Source: UBA3478 sp038134285
Lineage (GTDB): Bacteria; Bacteroidota; Bacteroidia; Flavobacteriales; Flavobacteriaceae
Reading direction: 5' to 3'
Assembly (NCBI GenBank): GCA_038134285.1
Contig: JAYPUW010000010.1
Location: forward strand, 10,070 to 74,069
Length of the DNA stretch: 64,000 bases
A program made the translations under genes and the position numbers. The notes under the pieces were generated by a model. That model saw nothing but the letters and a program-made list of their open reading frames with translations. It was not told the DNA's origin and did no database searches. Of the stretch, positions 17,425 to 25,172 are shown in pieces (within the stretch, counting starts at the first letter, position 1; every line of letters begins with the position of its first letter).

Positions 17425-17793
17425 ATGAAACGTTTTATTATCAGTGCGATAGCCGTCTTCATCTAGCAATTTAGTAGTTCTCAAGAAGCTAAATTACTCG
17501 ATCAAAAGACTTTCGTCAAATTAGGTGCCATCACCTCTACGACTAAACAGCCTATCTTCTTTAAATTCATCAATGACGGAAAACTTCCCCTTTTTCTATC
17601 TGAGGCGAGAACAAGCTTTGGTTATGAGGTGGTTTATTTTCCTGAGAAAGTACTACCCAAGGCCATTGACAGTATTGGTATCATGATTTCAATTAAAGAC
17701 CTAGAAGGCCCCTTTAGAAAAACGATCAGCATTATTTCAGGAACAAATAACGCCATATCGGTCTTTGTTATTACCGGAAAAGTAGAAGACTAA
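17425..17793 (+). pseudogene. DUF1573-type periplasmic protein gene with an in-frame TAG in the signal peptide
   Basis: From the ATG at 17425 the frame reads MKRFIISAIAVFI, then a TAG at 17464-17466, and continues open for 108 codons to a TAA at 17791. The downstream part has the pattern of DUF1573 (an ASPM-Hydin-like beta domain common in Bacteroidota): FFKFINDGKLPLFLSEA, a tryptophan-to-phenylalanine variant of the vPxxPl block, and GPFRKTISIISGT near the end. No ATG, GTG or TTG directly after the stop would restore the signal peptide, so as written the protein cannot be exported. TAG is a normal stop elsewhere here (lipA, psd). It is either a very recent pseudogene or a sequence error. The usual GCGCT cysteine motif is also absent. 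Confidence 0.75.
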
Positions 17794-17799
17794 ATAGTG

Positions 17800-17807
17800 T
17801 ACCTTTG
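17800..17807 (+). promoter_or_regulatory. TAnnTTTG promoter element for the 17821 aminotransferase
   Basis: TACCTTTG, a full consensus match, ends 13 bases before the ATG. It starts directly after the stop of the DUF1573 pseudogene, so the aminotransferase-murB run is transcribed independently of it. Confidence 0.6.
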
Positions 17808-17820
17808 ACGGCAAAAAGGT

Positions 17821-19011
17821 ATGCCGCGTATTTCTCAGAAGGCAACACTCATGCCTTCTTCTCCCATAAGAAAATTGGTTCCTTATGCCGAAGACGCAAA
17901 AAAAAGAGGAATCCATGTTCACCACCTAAACATCGGTCAACCTGATATCAAAACCCCACAACAGGCCCTTAAAGCTGTAAAAGAGGCTGATATAAGTGTT
18001 CTAGCGTATAACAGAACCGAAGGCTCTGAAGCCTTTAGAACAAAAATTGCGGGGTATTACAACGCCTTGGATTTAGATGTTACCGCTGAAGATATCGTAG
18101 TAACCACTGGTGGCTCAGAGGCGTTGTCTTTCGCCCTCGGATCAGTTTTAGACCCGGGCGAGGAGCTCATTGTTCCCGAACCATTTTACGCGAATTACAA
18201 TGGTTTTGCCCAGGCGAACAATGTTACTATTGTGCCGATCACCTGTGATTTTGACGACGATTTTTCCCTTCCTAGCATCTCTGATTTTGAACGACTCATT
18301 ACCGAAAAGACACGAGCTATTTTAATTTGTAATCCTTCTAATCCTACGGGCTATGTCTATAAGGAAGAAGAGCTCGATCAATTGGCTCACCTTGCTCTGA
18401 AACACGACTTGTTTATTATCGCTGATGAAGTCTATCGAGAATTTGTTTACGACGGGGCTGCACACTATTCTATGCTCGCTTTTGATGGGTTGAAAGAACA
18501 CACTATCGTGGTAGACTCGGTATCAAAGCGGTACAGCATGTGCGGCGCACGTATCGGATTTGTGGTCACCAGAAACAAGGCATTAAGAGCTGCCATTTTG
18601 AAGTTTGCCCAGGCCCGACTCTCCCCTCCTACTTATGCCCTTATAGCTAGTGAGGCTGCAATGGACACCGATCAGGAATATTTTGAAGCAGTTCTAAAGG
18701 AATACGGTGAACGCCGCGATTTTTTGGTTGAAGGATTGAGTCGCATTCCAGGGGTACAAACTACAAATCCAAAAGGAGCATTTTATTGTATTGCGAAACT
18801 TCCGGTAGAGGATGCTGAAGCTTTTGCCCAATGGCTTTTAGAGCATTTTACGCTGGAAAACGAAACAGTCATGGTGGCTCCAGCCAGCGGATTCTACAGC
18901 ACAGCAAGAATGGGAAAAGATGAGGTGCGTATTGCTTACGTGCTCGACCAAGCATCCTTACAGAAGGCCCTTACCATTCTTGAAAAAGGACTCAAAGCAT
19001 ACACTAGTTAA
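17821..19011 (+). CDS. Class I/II PLP-dependent aminotransferase
   Basis: A 396-residue fold-type I aminotransferase of the aspartate aminotransferase superfamily. The PLP lysine is in SVSKRYSMCGARIG (Lys236); the CNPSNPTGYVY motif binds the cofactor, and the conserved arginine is in the C-terminal VRIAYVL block. Substrate is uncertain; aspartate, alanine or aromatic amino acids are all possible. It has its own promoter and precedes murB by 3 bases. A second, different aminotransferase lies at 49043. Confidence 0.9.
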   Translation: MPRISQKATLMPSSPIRKLVPYAEDAKKRGIHVHHLNIGQPDIKTPQQALKAVKEADISVLAYNRTEGSEAFRTKIAGYYNALDLDVTAEDIVVTTGGSEALSFALGSVLDPGEELIVPEPFYANYNGFAQANNVTIVPITCDFDDDFSLPSISDFERLITEKTRAILICNPSNPTGYVYKEEELDQLAHLALKHDLFIIADEVYREFVYDGAAHYSMLAFDGLKEHTIVVDSVSKRYSMCGARIGFVVTRNKALRAAILKFAQARLSPPTYALIASEAAMDTDQEYFEAVLKEYGERRDFLVEGLSRIPGVQTTNPKGAFYCIAKLPVEDAEAFAQWLLEHFTLENETVMVAPASGFYSTARMGKDEVRIAYVLDQASLQKALTILEKGLKAYTS

Positions 19012-19014
19012 TTC

Positions 19015-20028
19015 ATGGCAGTATTTAATTCTGATTTAAAGTCACACAATACTTTTGGTGTATCGGCCCAAGCTAGGGCTATTCATTCTATACACTCTGA
19101 ATCAGAATTAACCTCCTTTTTAGCAGCAGACACCTTAAATACCGATCTCATTTTAGGGCAAGGAAGCAATGTCCTTTTCACAGATCATTTACCTTATCGT
19201 GTGGGGCTTTTAAGGCTAAAAGGACGGCATTTCAAGGCGTTTTCAGAAAATGAGGTGCTCGTTACTGCAGCTGCAGGAGAATCATGGCACGATTTTGTCT
19301 TGTGGACGCTTGAAGAAGGATTTGGTGGACTTGAAAACCTAGCACTTATTCCAGGATCTGTTGGCGCCGCACCTATCCAAAATATAGGAGCTTATGGAGT
19401 AGAATTAAAAGACAGTTTTTTTTCGTGTAGAGCGATCGATCGCAGCACTCAAGAAGAAAAGGTATTCAGCGCTGAAGACTGTGCTTTCAATTATAGAAAT
19501 TCTATCTTCAAAAATGAGCACAAAAACCGGTTTGTAATTGTAGAGGTAACCTTTAAACTGAGTCGAAGAAATCATACGCTCAACATCAACTATGCTCCGC
19601 TAAAAAAATGGTTTTCAAATAAAAGCATCGAAAACTTAAAGCCATTAGACGTAGCTGAAGCGGTCTGCAGCATCCGCCGGTCTAAACTTCCTGATCCCTC
19701 TATCCTCGGCAATGCCGGAAGCTTTTTCAAAAACCCCATCATTAACGCTGAGTTCACTCAATCTCTCATAAAGAAATTTCCTGAAGCACCCCTATATCCG
19801 CAACCTAACGGCACCTTTAAGATTGCCGGCGGTTGGCTCATCGATCAATTAGGTCTAAAGGGGTATCGCCAAGGAGATGCAGCCGTACACGATAAACAAG
19901 CACTTGTACTTGTCAACTTTGGAGCAGCAAGTGGTAATGATCTTAAAAATCTCGCCCAACACATAAAAAAATGCGTGAATGAAACTTTCGGAATCACTTT
20001 AGAAGAGGAGGTGACATTTTACCCTTAG
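19015..20028 (+). CDS. murB: UDP-N-acetylmuramate dehydrogenase
   Basis: Reduces UDP-GlcNAc-enolpyruvate with NADPH to UDP-MurNAc for peptidoglycan. The 337-residue protein is the E. coli (type I) form: N-terminal HNTFGVSA, FAD-binding ILGQGSNVLF and GLENLALIPGSVGAAPIQNIG, and the catalytic serine block GNAGSFFKNP. It sits 3 bases after the aminotransferase and 18 bases before a small membrane protein. Confidence 0.96.
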   Translation: MAVFNSDLKSHNTFGVSAQARAIHSIHSESELTSFLAADTLNTDLILGQGSNVLFTDHLPYRVGLLRLKGRHFKAFSENEVLVTAAAGESWHDFVLWTLEEGFGGLENLALIPGSVGAAPIQNIGAYGVELKDSFFSCRAIDRSTQEEKVFSAEDCAFNYRNSIFKNEHKNRFVIVEVTFKLSRRNHTLNINYAPLKKWFSNKSIENLKPLDVAEAVCSIRRSKLPDPSILGNAGSFFKNPIINAEFTQSLIKKFPEAPLYPQPNGTFKIAGGWLIDQLGLKGYRQGDAAVHDKQALVLVNFGAASGNDLKNLAQHIKKCVNETFGITLEEEVTFYP

Positions 20029-20046
20029 ACTTCTTACCTTTACGCT

Positions 20047-20253
20047 ATGAAACTTGTTGCTCTCACTGCCTTTTTATTACTCCTTTCATTTGCAGGCATC
20101 GCCATTAAACTTTGGGCAAAAAAAGACGGAAAATTCTCCGGAACCTGTGCAAGTCAAAGTCCCTTTCTGAATAAAAAGGGTGAAAGTTGCAGCTATTGTG
20201 GAAAAAGCGCAGACGAAATGTGTAAAAAAGAGGTTGTTAATCAAAGCCGTTGA
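20047..20253 (+). CDS. Small membrane-anchored Cys-rich protein
   Basis: A 68-residue protein with one N-terminal hydrophobic helix (about residues 3-22) and five cysteines after it, including a CSYCGK pair, arranged CxnCxxCxnC. Similar short membrane or secreted proteins with this cysteine pattern occur in Bacteroidota, but I know no function. The cysteines could bind a metal or form disulfides outside the membrane. A TACCTTTA element (20035-20042) is 4 bases from the ATG. The stop overlaps the TTG start of the next sigma factor by 4 bases. Confidence 0.7.
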   Translation: MKLVALTAFLLLLSFAGIAIKLWAKKDGKFSGTCASQSPFLNKKGESCSYCGKSADEMCKKEVVNQSR

Positions 20254-20801
20254 ATACCCCTGCTACCACTATGCTTATTCAACAAGCGCTTAAAGGCGAT
20301 CAAATAGCGTTTAACTCCCTACTCAGCACCTACTGGACTGAAGTCTATTACTTCTTACTAAAACGTACTTCGAATGAGCTCGATGCTGAAGATATTGCTA
20401 TTCAGACGTTCTCAAGAGCCTTTGAAAAGCTTGACTCGTATAACGATTCTTTTCAGTTCAATACATGGCTCCTATCTATATCAAAAAACCTTCATATAGA
20501 CCTTATACGTTCGCGCAATCGCGATAGAACTGAAGAGCGTTTAAATGACGAATCAGATATGGTACTTGACGACAGTCCCAACCATGAAGATCAAATTATT
20601 CAAGAACAAACGCATCACGAACTTATACAGCAAATCGAAAAGCTCAATAGCCGTCATCAGCGGCTCATCAAGCTTTTTTATTTCGAATCACACTCGATTC
20701 GAGAAATCAGCAATCTGTTGCAAGAAAGCGAGAACAACATTAAAGTTTCTCTATTAAGAGCCCGTCGAAGCCTGGGGGAACTTTTGAAGAATATGCCTTA
20801 A
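20250..20801 (+). CDS. ECF-type RNA polymerase sigma factor
   Basis: A 183-residue sigma-70 family protein with region 2 (DAEDIAIQTFSRAFEKL, then FNTWLLSISKNLHIDLIRSR) and region 4 (HQRLIKLFYFESHSIREIS, then NNIKVSLLRARRSL), and no region 1 or 3, so an extracytoplasmic-function type. The TTG start at 20250 overlaps the previous stop; an ATG at 20271 is an alternative. No anti-sigma gene lies next to it; the neighbours are a small Cys-rich membrane protein upstream and lipA downstream. The target genes are unknown. Confidence 0.9.
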   Translation: MNTPATTMLIQQALKGDQIAFNSLLSTYWTEVYYFLLKRTSNELDAEDIAIQTFSRAFEKLDSYNDSFQFNTWLLSISKNLHIDLIRSRNRDRTEERLNDESDMVLDDSPNHEDQIIQEQTHHELIQQIEKLNSRHQRLIKLFYFESHSIREISNLLQESENNIKVSLLRARRSLGELLKNMP

Positions 20802-20806
20802 TTTTG
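20799..20806 (+). promoter_or_regulatory. TAnnTTTG promoter element for lipA
   Basis: TAATTTTG, a full consensus match that includes the stop codon of the sigma factor gene, ends 14 bases before the lipA ATG. Confidence 0.5.
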
Positions 20807-20820
20807 TTCAAAATTGCAAG

Positions 20821-21699
20821 ATGAAGAGTAGCGTATCGCAGGAGACCGAAGAAAGACGTCTAAGTAAGCCCAAATGGATCAGGGTAACCTTACCCACGGG
20901 TCAGAAATACAAGCAGCTGCGCTCACTTGTTGACACCTACAACCTCAACACTATTTGTACCTCTGGAAGTTGTCCGAACATGGGAGAATGCTGGGGTGAA
21001 GGAACAGCTACCTTCATGATCTTAGGGAATATATGCACGCGTTCATGCGGATTCTGTGGGGTACAAACAGGTCGTCCAGAACAAGTTGATTATGCTGAAC
21101 CAGAAAAGGTAGCTAGATCGATCAAGGTAATGGGTATCAAGCATGCTGTATTGACCTCTGTGGATAGAGATGACTTGAAAGATATGGGTTCTATCTTATG
21201 GGCTGAAACGATCCGTGCGGTTCGCCGAATGAATCCCAATACAACTATGGAAACGCTGATTCCAGATTTTCAAGGAATCACCGAACACCTAGACCGTATC
21301 GTAGAGGCAGCGCCAGAAGTGATCTCTCACAACATAGAAACAGTAAAACGCCTTACCAGATCTGTCCGTATTCAGGCCAAATATGAGCGCAGTCTCGAAG
21401 TACTTGCCTATTTGAAACAAGCCGGTTCGCGAAGAACTAAGTCAGGCATTATGCTTGGTTTAGGCGAGACAGTAGAAGAAGTTTTCGAAACCCTCAGAGA
21501 CTTGAGAGCCGTGAATGTTGACGTGGTTACTATCGGACAATATTTACAGCCTTCAAAAAAGCATCTAGCTGTCTCTTCTTTTATCACTCCAGACCAATTC
21601 AAAGTCTACGAAGAATTCGGGTTATCACTCGGGTTCAGGCATGTTGAAAGTGGACCACTTGTGCGCTCTTCATACAAAGCTCACAAGCACATCGACTAG
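20821..21699 (+). CDS. lipA: Lipoyl synthase
   Basis: A radical SAM enzyme that inserts two sulfurs into octanoyl chains to make lipoyl cofactors. All cluster ligands are present: the auxiliary cluster cysteines 46, 51 and 57 (CTSGSCPNMGEC) and the radical SAM cysteines 72, 76 and 79 (CTRSCGFC). The conserved RSSYKA block is at the C terminus. The length of 292 residues is normal. It has its own promoter, and is convergent with lpxK across an 11-base gap, the only convergent pair in the core that does not overlap. Confidence 0.97.
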   Translation: MKSSVSQETEERRLSKPKWIRVTLPTGQKYKQLRSLVDTYNLNTICTSGSCPNMGECWGEGTATFMILGNICTRSCGFCGVQTGRPEQVDYAEPEKVARSIKVMGIKHAVLTSVDRDDLKDMGSILWAETIRAVRRMNPNTTMETLIPDFQGITEHLDRIVEAAPEVISHNIETVKRLTRSVRIQAKYERSLEVLAYLKQAGSRRTKSGIMLGLGETVEEVFETLRDLRAVNVDVVTIGQYLQPSKKHLAVSSFITPDQFKVYEEFGLSLGFRHVESGPLVRSSYKAHKHID

Positions 21700-21710
21700 C
21701 CGTTTAGAGG

Positions 21711-22700
21711 TTATTCCGAAAGCATCTCAAGAAAAGCTTCAGTTTTATTAAACAAAAACTGGTGTTCAACCTCCACAACCTTATATGGCGGTAAGCCATC
21801 ACCCCATAACGTTCTAAGTTTTACATCATCTTTAGTCGTGGTGAGTACCAAATCGAACGAGCGAAGTACGTCTAGGTCTTTCTTCTTGTAAGAATAGTGG
21901 TCTGGCTTTTTGAAGTACGTAAGCGCCATACCGCGCTCTATCAAATCGTTGTAAAGTTGATCTCCATTGGCTAAGCCCGTGATTAAGGCGATGCGTATTC
22001 CTTTTAAAGCCAATAGTTCAGCAAAAAAGGTTTCATTATATCCATTGGAAGTGAAAAATACGGGCACATCATGACGTTTTCGAATCTCTTGCTCTATAAG
22101 GGTTGCCTCTGATCTGGTAAACCTCCTAGGGCACTTGGTGACGACTACTAAATGGGCTCTTTTTACCTGATTTTTGTGATCCCTCAAAGTACCCAGTGGA
22201 AGATAATGGTCTTCGTAGAAGATCGGTGCATAAGGGGTAAGCATGATATTTTTCGATGCCCTAATCTTTCGGTGCTGAAAGGCGTCGTCTAGTAAAATGG
22301 TATCTAAAGGATGTGCTTTACTAAGGTGCTCTATAGCCTGTAGTCTGTTTGCACAAACCGCAAAAATCGATCGCTCTTTGAAAGCAGAATACAACTGAAC
22401 AGGCTCGTCTCCTGCCGTTTGTGCATTGTCCTGTTCTGATAGTAAGCGAAAACCCTTGGTTTTACGCCCATACCCTCTCGAAATAACCGCGAGTCGATCA
22501 GAGGACTTCCAGTGACGCAATAAGAACTCAATCATTGGGGTTTTACCCGATCCGCCGACCGAAAGGTTTCCCACCACTACGGTCTTTACCTTGGGAGTGA
22601 CACTCTTTAACCATCCCAAATTGTAAAATGTATTGCGAACATAGACCACTACTTGATAGTTCAAAGAAAGAGGCCACAATATGAGCTTTAAATACGGCAT
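21711..22700 (-). CDS. lpxK: Tetraacyldisaccharide 4'-kinase
   Basis: Phosphorylates the lipid A precursor at the 4' position at the inner membrane. The 329-residue protein has an N-terminal hydrophobic stretch, the Walker A motif GNLSVGGSGKTP near residue 42, ISRGYGRKTKG after it and the conserved ILLDDAFQHRKI block. It shows that the organism makes LPS or a similar lipid A. It is divergent from the Nif3-like gene with a 39-base spacer that holds near-consensus promoter sequences on both strands. Confidence 0.95.
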   Translation of the reverse strand: MPYLKLILWPLSLNYQVVVYVRNTFYNLGWLKSVTPKVKTVVVGNLSVGGSGKTPMIEFLLRHWKSSDRLAVISRGYGRKTKGFRLLSEQDNAQTAGDEPVQLYSAFKERSIFAVCANRLQAIEHLSKAHPLDTILLDDAFQHRKIRASKNIMLTPYAPIFYEDHYLPLGTLRDHKNQVKRAHLVVVTKCPRRFTRSEATLIEQEIRKRHDVPVFFTSNGYNETFFAELLALKGIRIALITGLANGDQLYNDLIERGMALTYFKKPDHYSYKKKDLDVLRSFDLVLTTTKDDVKLRTLWGDGLPPYKVVEVEHQFLFNKTEAFLEMLSE

Positions 22701-22739
22701 AGCAGCGAAATTATGATAAATTCGTAGATTGCTTAACTC

Positions 22740-23534
22740 ATGAGTATGGTATCTGTAGGCGACATCTGTAAAGCTTTAGAACAAATTGCCCCCTCGACAC
22801 TTTCAGAGGACTTTGACAATACTGGTTTACTCGTTGGTGACCCTTTGCGAAACGTAGACCACATCTTGGTATGTCATGATGCTCTAGAAGCCGTCGTTGA
22901 AGAAGCAATTGCATTGAACGCTTCTATGATCGTATGTTTTCACCCTATTATATTCAAAGGACTAAAGTCCATTACTCCTGAAAATTATGTGTCTCGAAGT
23001 ATCCTTAAAGCCATCGAACACAAGGTTGCGATCTATGCCCTGCACACGCGATTTGACAAAGTGATGGGTGGGGTAAGTGATCTTATGGCAGAGGCACTAA
23101 ACCTCTCTGACGTTCAGGTATTAGTTCCTGAAGAAGATCAAACAGGGTTTGGACGAATAGGCAACCTACCCGAGGAGCTATCTGCCTCAGATTTCTTAGC
23201 CTCAATTGCCAAAATCTTTCAGAGTCCTATTGTGCGACATTCTGCACTAACTGAAAAAAGAATACGTAAAGTGGCTGTTCTAGGAGGAAGCGGTGCATTT
23301 GCCATTCAAAACGCAAAAGCCTTAGGTGCAGATGCTTACATAAGTGCAGATTTTAAATATCACGACTTCTTTCAAGGGGAGTCTAACTTTTTATTGGCGG
23401 ATGTCGGGCATTATGAATCTGAGTGCTTTACAAAAAACGCGATCGCTCAAAAGCTTAGGGAAAAATTTCCTAATTTTGCCGTCACTTTGTCAGAAATAAA
23501 AACCAACTCGGTCAAGTACTATACCAATGGCTAA
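22740..23534 (+). CDS. Nif3-like dinuclear metal center protein
   Basis: A 264-residue member of the Nif3/YbgI (GTP cyclohydrolase 1 type 2-like) family. Metal ligands lie in CFHPIIFKGL near residue 66, the ALHTRFDKV block near 100, and the C-terminal ADVGHYESE. It is the short form and lacks the PII-like insert of many relatives (around 360 residues). The biochemical function of the family is unsettled. Its stop overlaps the next gene by 8 bases, the conserved Bacteroidota pairing with a zinc-ribbon-type coiled-coil protein. Confidence 0.9.
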   Translation: MSMVSVGDICKALEQIAPSTLSEDFDNTGLLVGDPLRNVDHILVCHDALEAVVEEAIALNASMIVCFHPIIFKGLKSITPENYVSRSILKAIEHKVAIYALHTRFDKVMGGVSDLMAEALNLSDVQVLVPEEDQTGFGRIGNLPEELSASDFLASIAKIFQSPIVRHSALTEKRIRKVAVLGGSGAFAIQNAKALGADAYISADFKYHDFFQGESNFLLADVGHYESECFTKNAIAQKLREKFPNFAVTLSEIKTNSVKYYTNG

Positions 23535-24309
23535 ATCAAAAGAAATGAGTGTTGAAGAAAAACTTAGAGCACTCTACGACCTTCAATTAATTGATTCACG
23601 CATAGATACCATCCAGAACCTTAGAGGCGAACTACCGATGGAGGTTGATGACCTTGCTGATGAAGTTGAAGGTTTAAAAACCAGACTAGCCAAGCACCAA
23701 GAAGATATTGAGACCTTAAACGGTGAAATTTCGGCACGCAAAAATGTTATTGAAGAGTCAAAAGCGCTGATCAAAAAATACGCTGAACAGCAAAAAAATG
23801 TGCGCAATAGTCGCGAATTTAATTCGTTGAGCAAAGAAGTTGAATTTCAAGAATTAGAAATTCAGTTAGCTGAAAAACACATTAAAGAGTTTAAGGTAAA
23901 AATCGAACAAAAGAACGAATTCCTTGAGCAAACTCATGAGAAATTGAGTGAGCGCGAAACGCACCTTGGCCATAAAAAATCTGAGCTCGATACTATTCTA
24001 GAAGAAACGGCTAAAGAAGAAGCCGCTCTTGTTAAGCTTTCAGATGAGTACAAATCGAATCTCGATGAGCGCCTTTCACAAGCATACACCCGTATTCGTT
24101 CATCCGTAGCTAATAAGTTAGCTGTAGTTTCAGTAGAGCGCGGTGCTTCAGGAGGATCGTTCTTCACCCTTCCGCCACAAGTTCAAGTAGAAATTGCGTC
24201 TAGAAAGCGCGTGATTACAGACGAGCACAGTGGAAGAATTCTTGTTGACCCTACCCTAGCAGAAGAGGAATCAAGCAAAATGGAGACCATCTTTAAAAAG
24301 TTAGGATAA
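23527..24309 (+). CDS. Coiled-coil protein of the C4-type zinc ribbon family, cysteines lost
   Basis: A 260-residue protein: residues about 30-190 are a long Glu/Lys-rich coiled coil, followed by a C-terminal domain that matches the zf-RING_7/C4 zinc ribbon family. The four positions that normally hold zinc-binding cysteines are Ser208, Ser211, Asp232 and Ser235 (SGGSF and DEHSGR in place of CGGCF and CxxCGR). The rest of the fold (LPPQVQVEI, GRILVD) is kept, so the ribbon probably folds without metal. It overlaps the Nif3-like gene by 8 bases. Function unknown. Confidence 0.85.
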   Translation: MAKSKEMSVEEKLRALYDLQLIDSRIDTIQNLRGELPMEVDDLADEVEGLKTRLAKHQEDIETLNGEISARKNVIEESKALIKKYAEQQKNVRNSREFNSLSKEVEFQELEIQLAEKHIKEFKVKIEQKNEFLEQTHEKLSERETHLGHKKSELDTILEETAKEEAALVKLSDEYKSNLDERLSQAYTRIRSSVANKLAVVSVERGASGGSFFTLPPQVQVEIASRKRVITDEHSGRILVDPTLAEEESSKMETIFKKLG

Positions 24310-24358
24310 GTTTTAGGTATTCTCCTTACTTACATTTTACTTTAGAAAGGCATTAACG

Positions 24359-24366
24359 TACATTTG
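24359..24366 (+). promoter_or_regulatory. TAnnTTTG promoter element for the photolyase operon
   Basis: TACATTTG, a full consensus match, ends 30 bases before the TTG start of the flavin reductase and would drive all four overlapping genes to 27999. Confidence 0.6.
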
Positions 24367-24396
24367 TTTAAGAATCTTTAAAAATACTTAAACATT

Positions 24397-25032
24397 TTGA
24401 CCGCCTTTACTACTGAAAGCCTTCATGCATTACCCAGCAGAGAAAAGGCTACCCTTATCAACGCTATAGCAGGTATTCGTTCTGCGAATCTCATTGCTAC
24501 ACGCGGTGATGCGGGGACAAATCTGAGCATTTTTAATTCTGTAACACATCTCGGAAGCAATCCTGCGCTCTTGGGAATGATTTTTAGGCCGCTTAGCGTT
24601 GAGCGACATACCTACGCCAATATTAAGAACTACAAAGACTTCACGATAAATGCAGTTACAACGGCCATGGTTCCTAAAGCCCATCAGACGAGTGCGAAAT
24701 ATCCTAAAGGGCTTTCAGAATTTGATGCTGTAGGCTTTCAACCGCTTTTTAGAGAAGAAACTCATGTTCCTTTCGTTGAAGAAAGTCCTATTCAGGTTTT
24801 ATGCACCTATAGCCAAGAACATGTGCTTGAGAATCAATGTATTCTTTTGACCGCATTAATTAAGGGGATTTGGATCGCTGAAAATGGACTTAATGAAGAC
24901 CACTTTGTGAATCACGAACAGCTGCAAACAGTGGGAATCGGAGGCCTAGATGCCTACTATACTATCCGATTAGAAGGAAGATATTCTTACGCCAAACCAG
25001 GCCAAACTGCTACTAAGATCAATCAAGTGTGA
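24397..25032 (+). CDS. Flavin reductase-like protein (split-barrel FMN-binding)
   Basis: A 211-residue protein with the flavin reductase-like split barrel: the flavin-binding stretch RSANLIATRGDAGTNLSIFN near residues 29-48, then NPALLGMIFRP, and the FTINAVTTAM strand. Such proteins bind FMN and some reduce it with NAD(P)H. The start is a TTG at 24397, as no ATG is available upstream in frame. It is the first gene of a four-gene operon with two photolyase/cryptochrome proteins, so it may supply or sense reduced flavin, which is an inference. Its stop overlaps the DUF2256 start. Confidence 0.8.
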   Translation: MTAFTTESLHALPSREKATLINAIAGIRSANLIATRGDAGTNLSIFNSVTHLGSNPALLGMIFRPLSVERHTYANIKNYKDFTINAVTTAMVPKAHQTSAKYPKGLSEFDAVGFQPLFREETHVPFVEESPIQVLCTYSQEHVLENQCILLTALIKGIWIAENGLNEDHFVNHEQLQTVGIGGLDAYYTIRLEGRYSYAKPGQTATKINQV

Positions 25033-25172
25033 CACACCGTAAGGCATATTTACCTGAAAAGATTTGTATCCATTGCCAAAGGCCTTTCAGCTGGCGAAAA
25101 AAGTGGGAACGGGATTGGGAAGAGGTCAAATATTGCAGTAAAAGATGCGCACAAGAATACAAGAGAAAATGA
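25029..25172 (+). CDS. DUF2256 mini-protein
   Basis: A 47-residue protein starting at a GTG that overlaps the flavin reductase stop (GTGTGA) and ending in a TGA that overlaps the next ATG. It has two cysteine pairs, CIHC near residues 13-16 and CSKRC near 36-40, with a WRKKW and WEEVKYC core between, the DUF2256 pattern. Family members sit beside cryptochrome and photolyase genes in many bacteria; the function is unknown. The cysteine spacing suggests a small zinc-binding module. It is easily missed because of its size and start codon. Confidence 0.85.
   Translation: MTHRKAYLPEKICIHCQRPFSWRKKWERDWEEVKYCSKRCAQEYKRK

Noticed and set aside
17425..17793. TAG read as an amino acid (recoded stop)
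   Set aside because: TAG is used as an ordinary stop in lipA and psd here, and no recoding element was seen.
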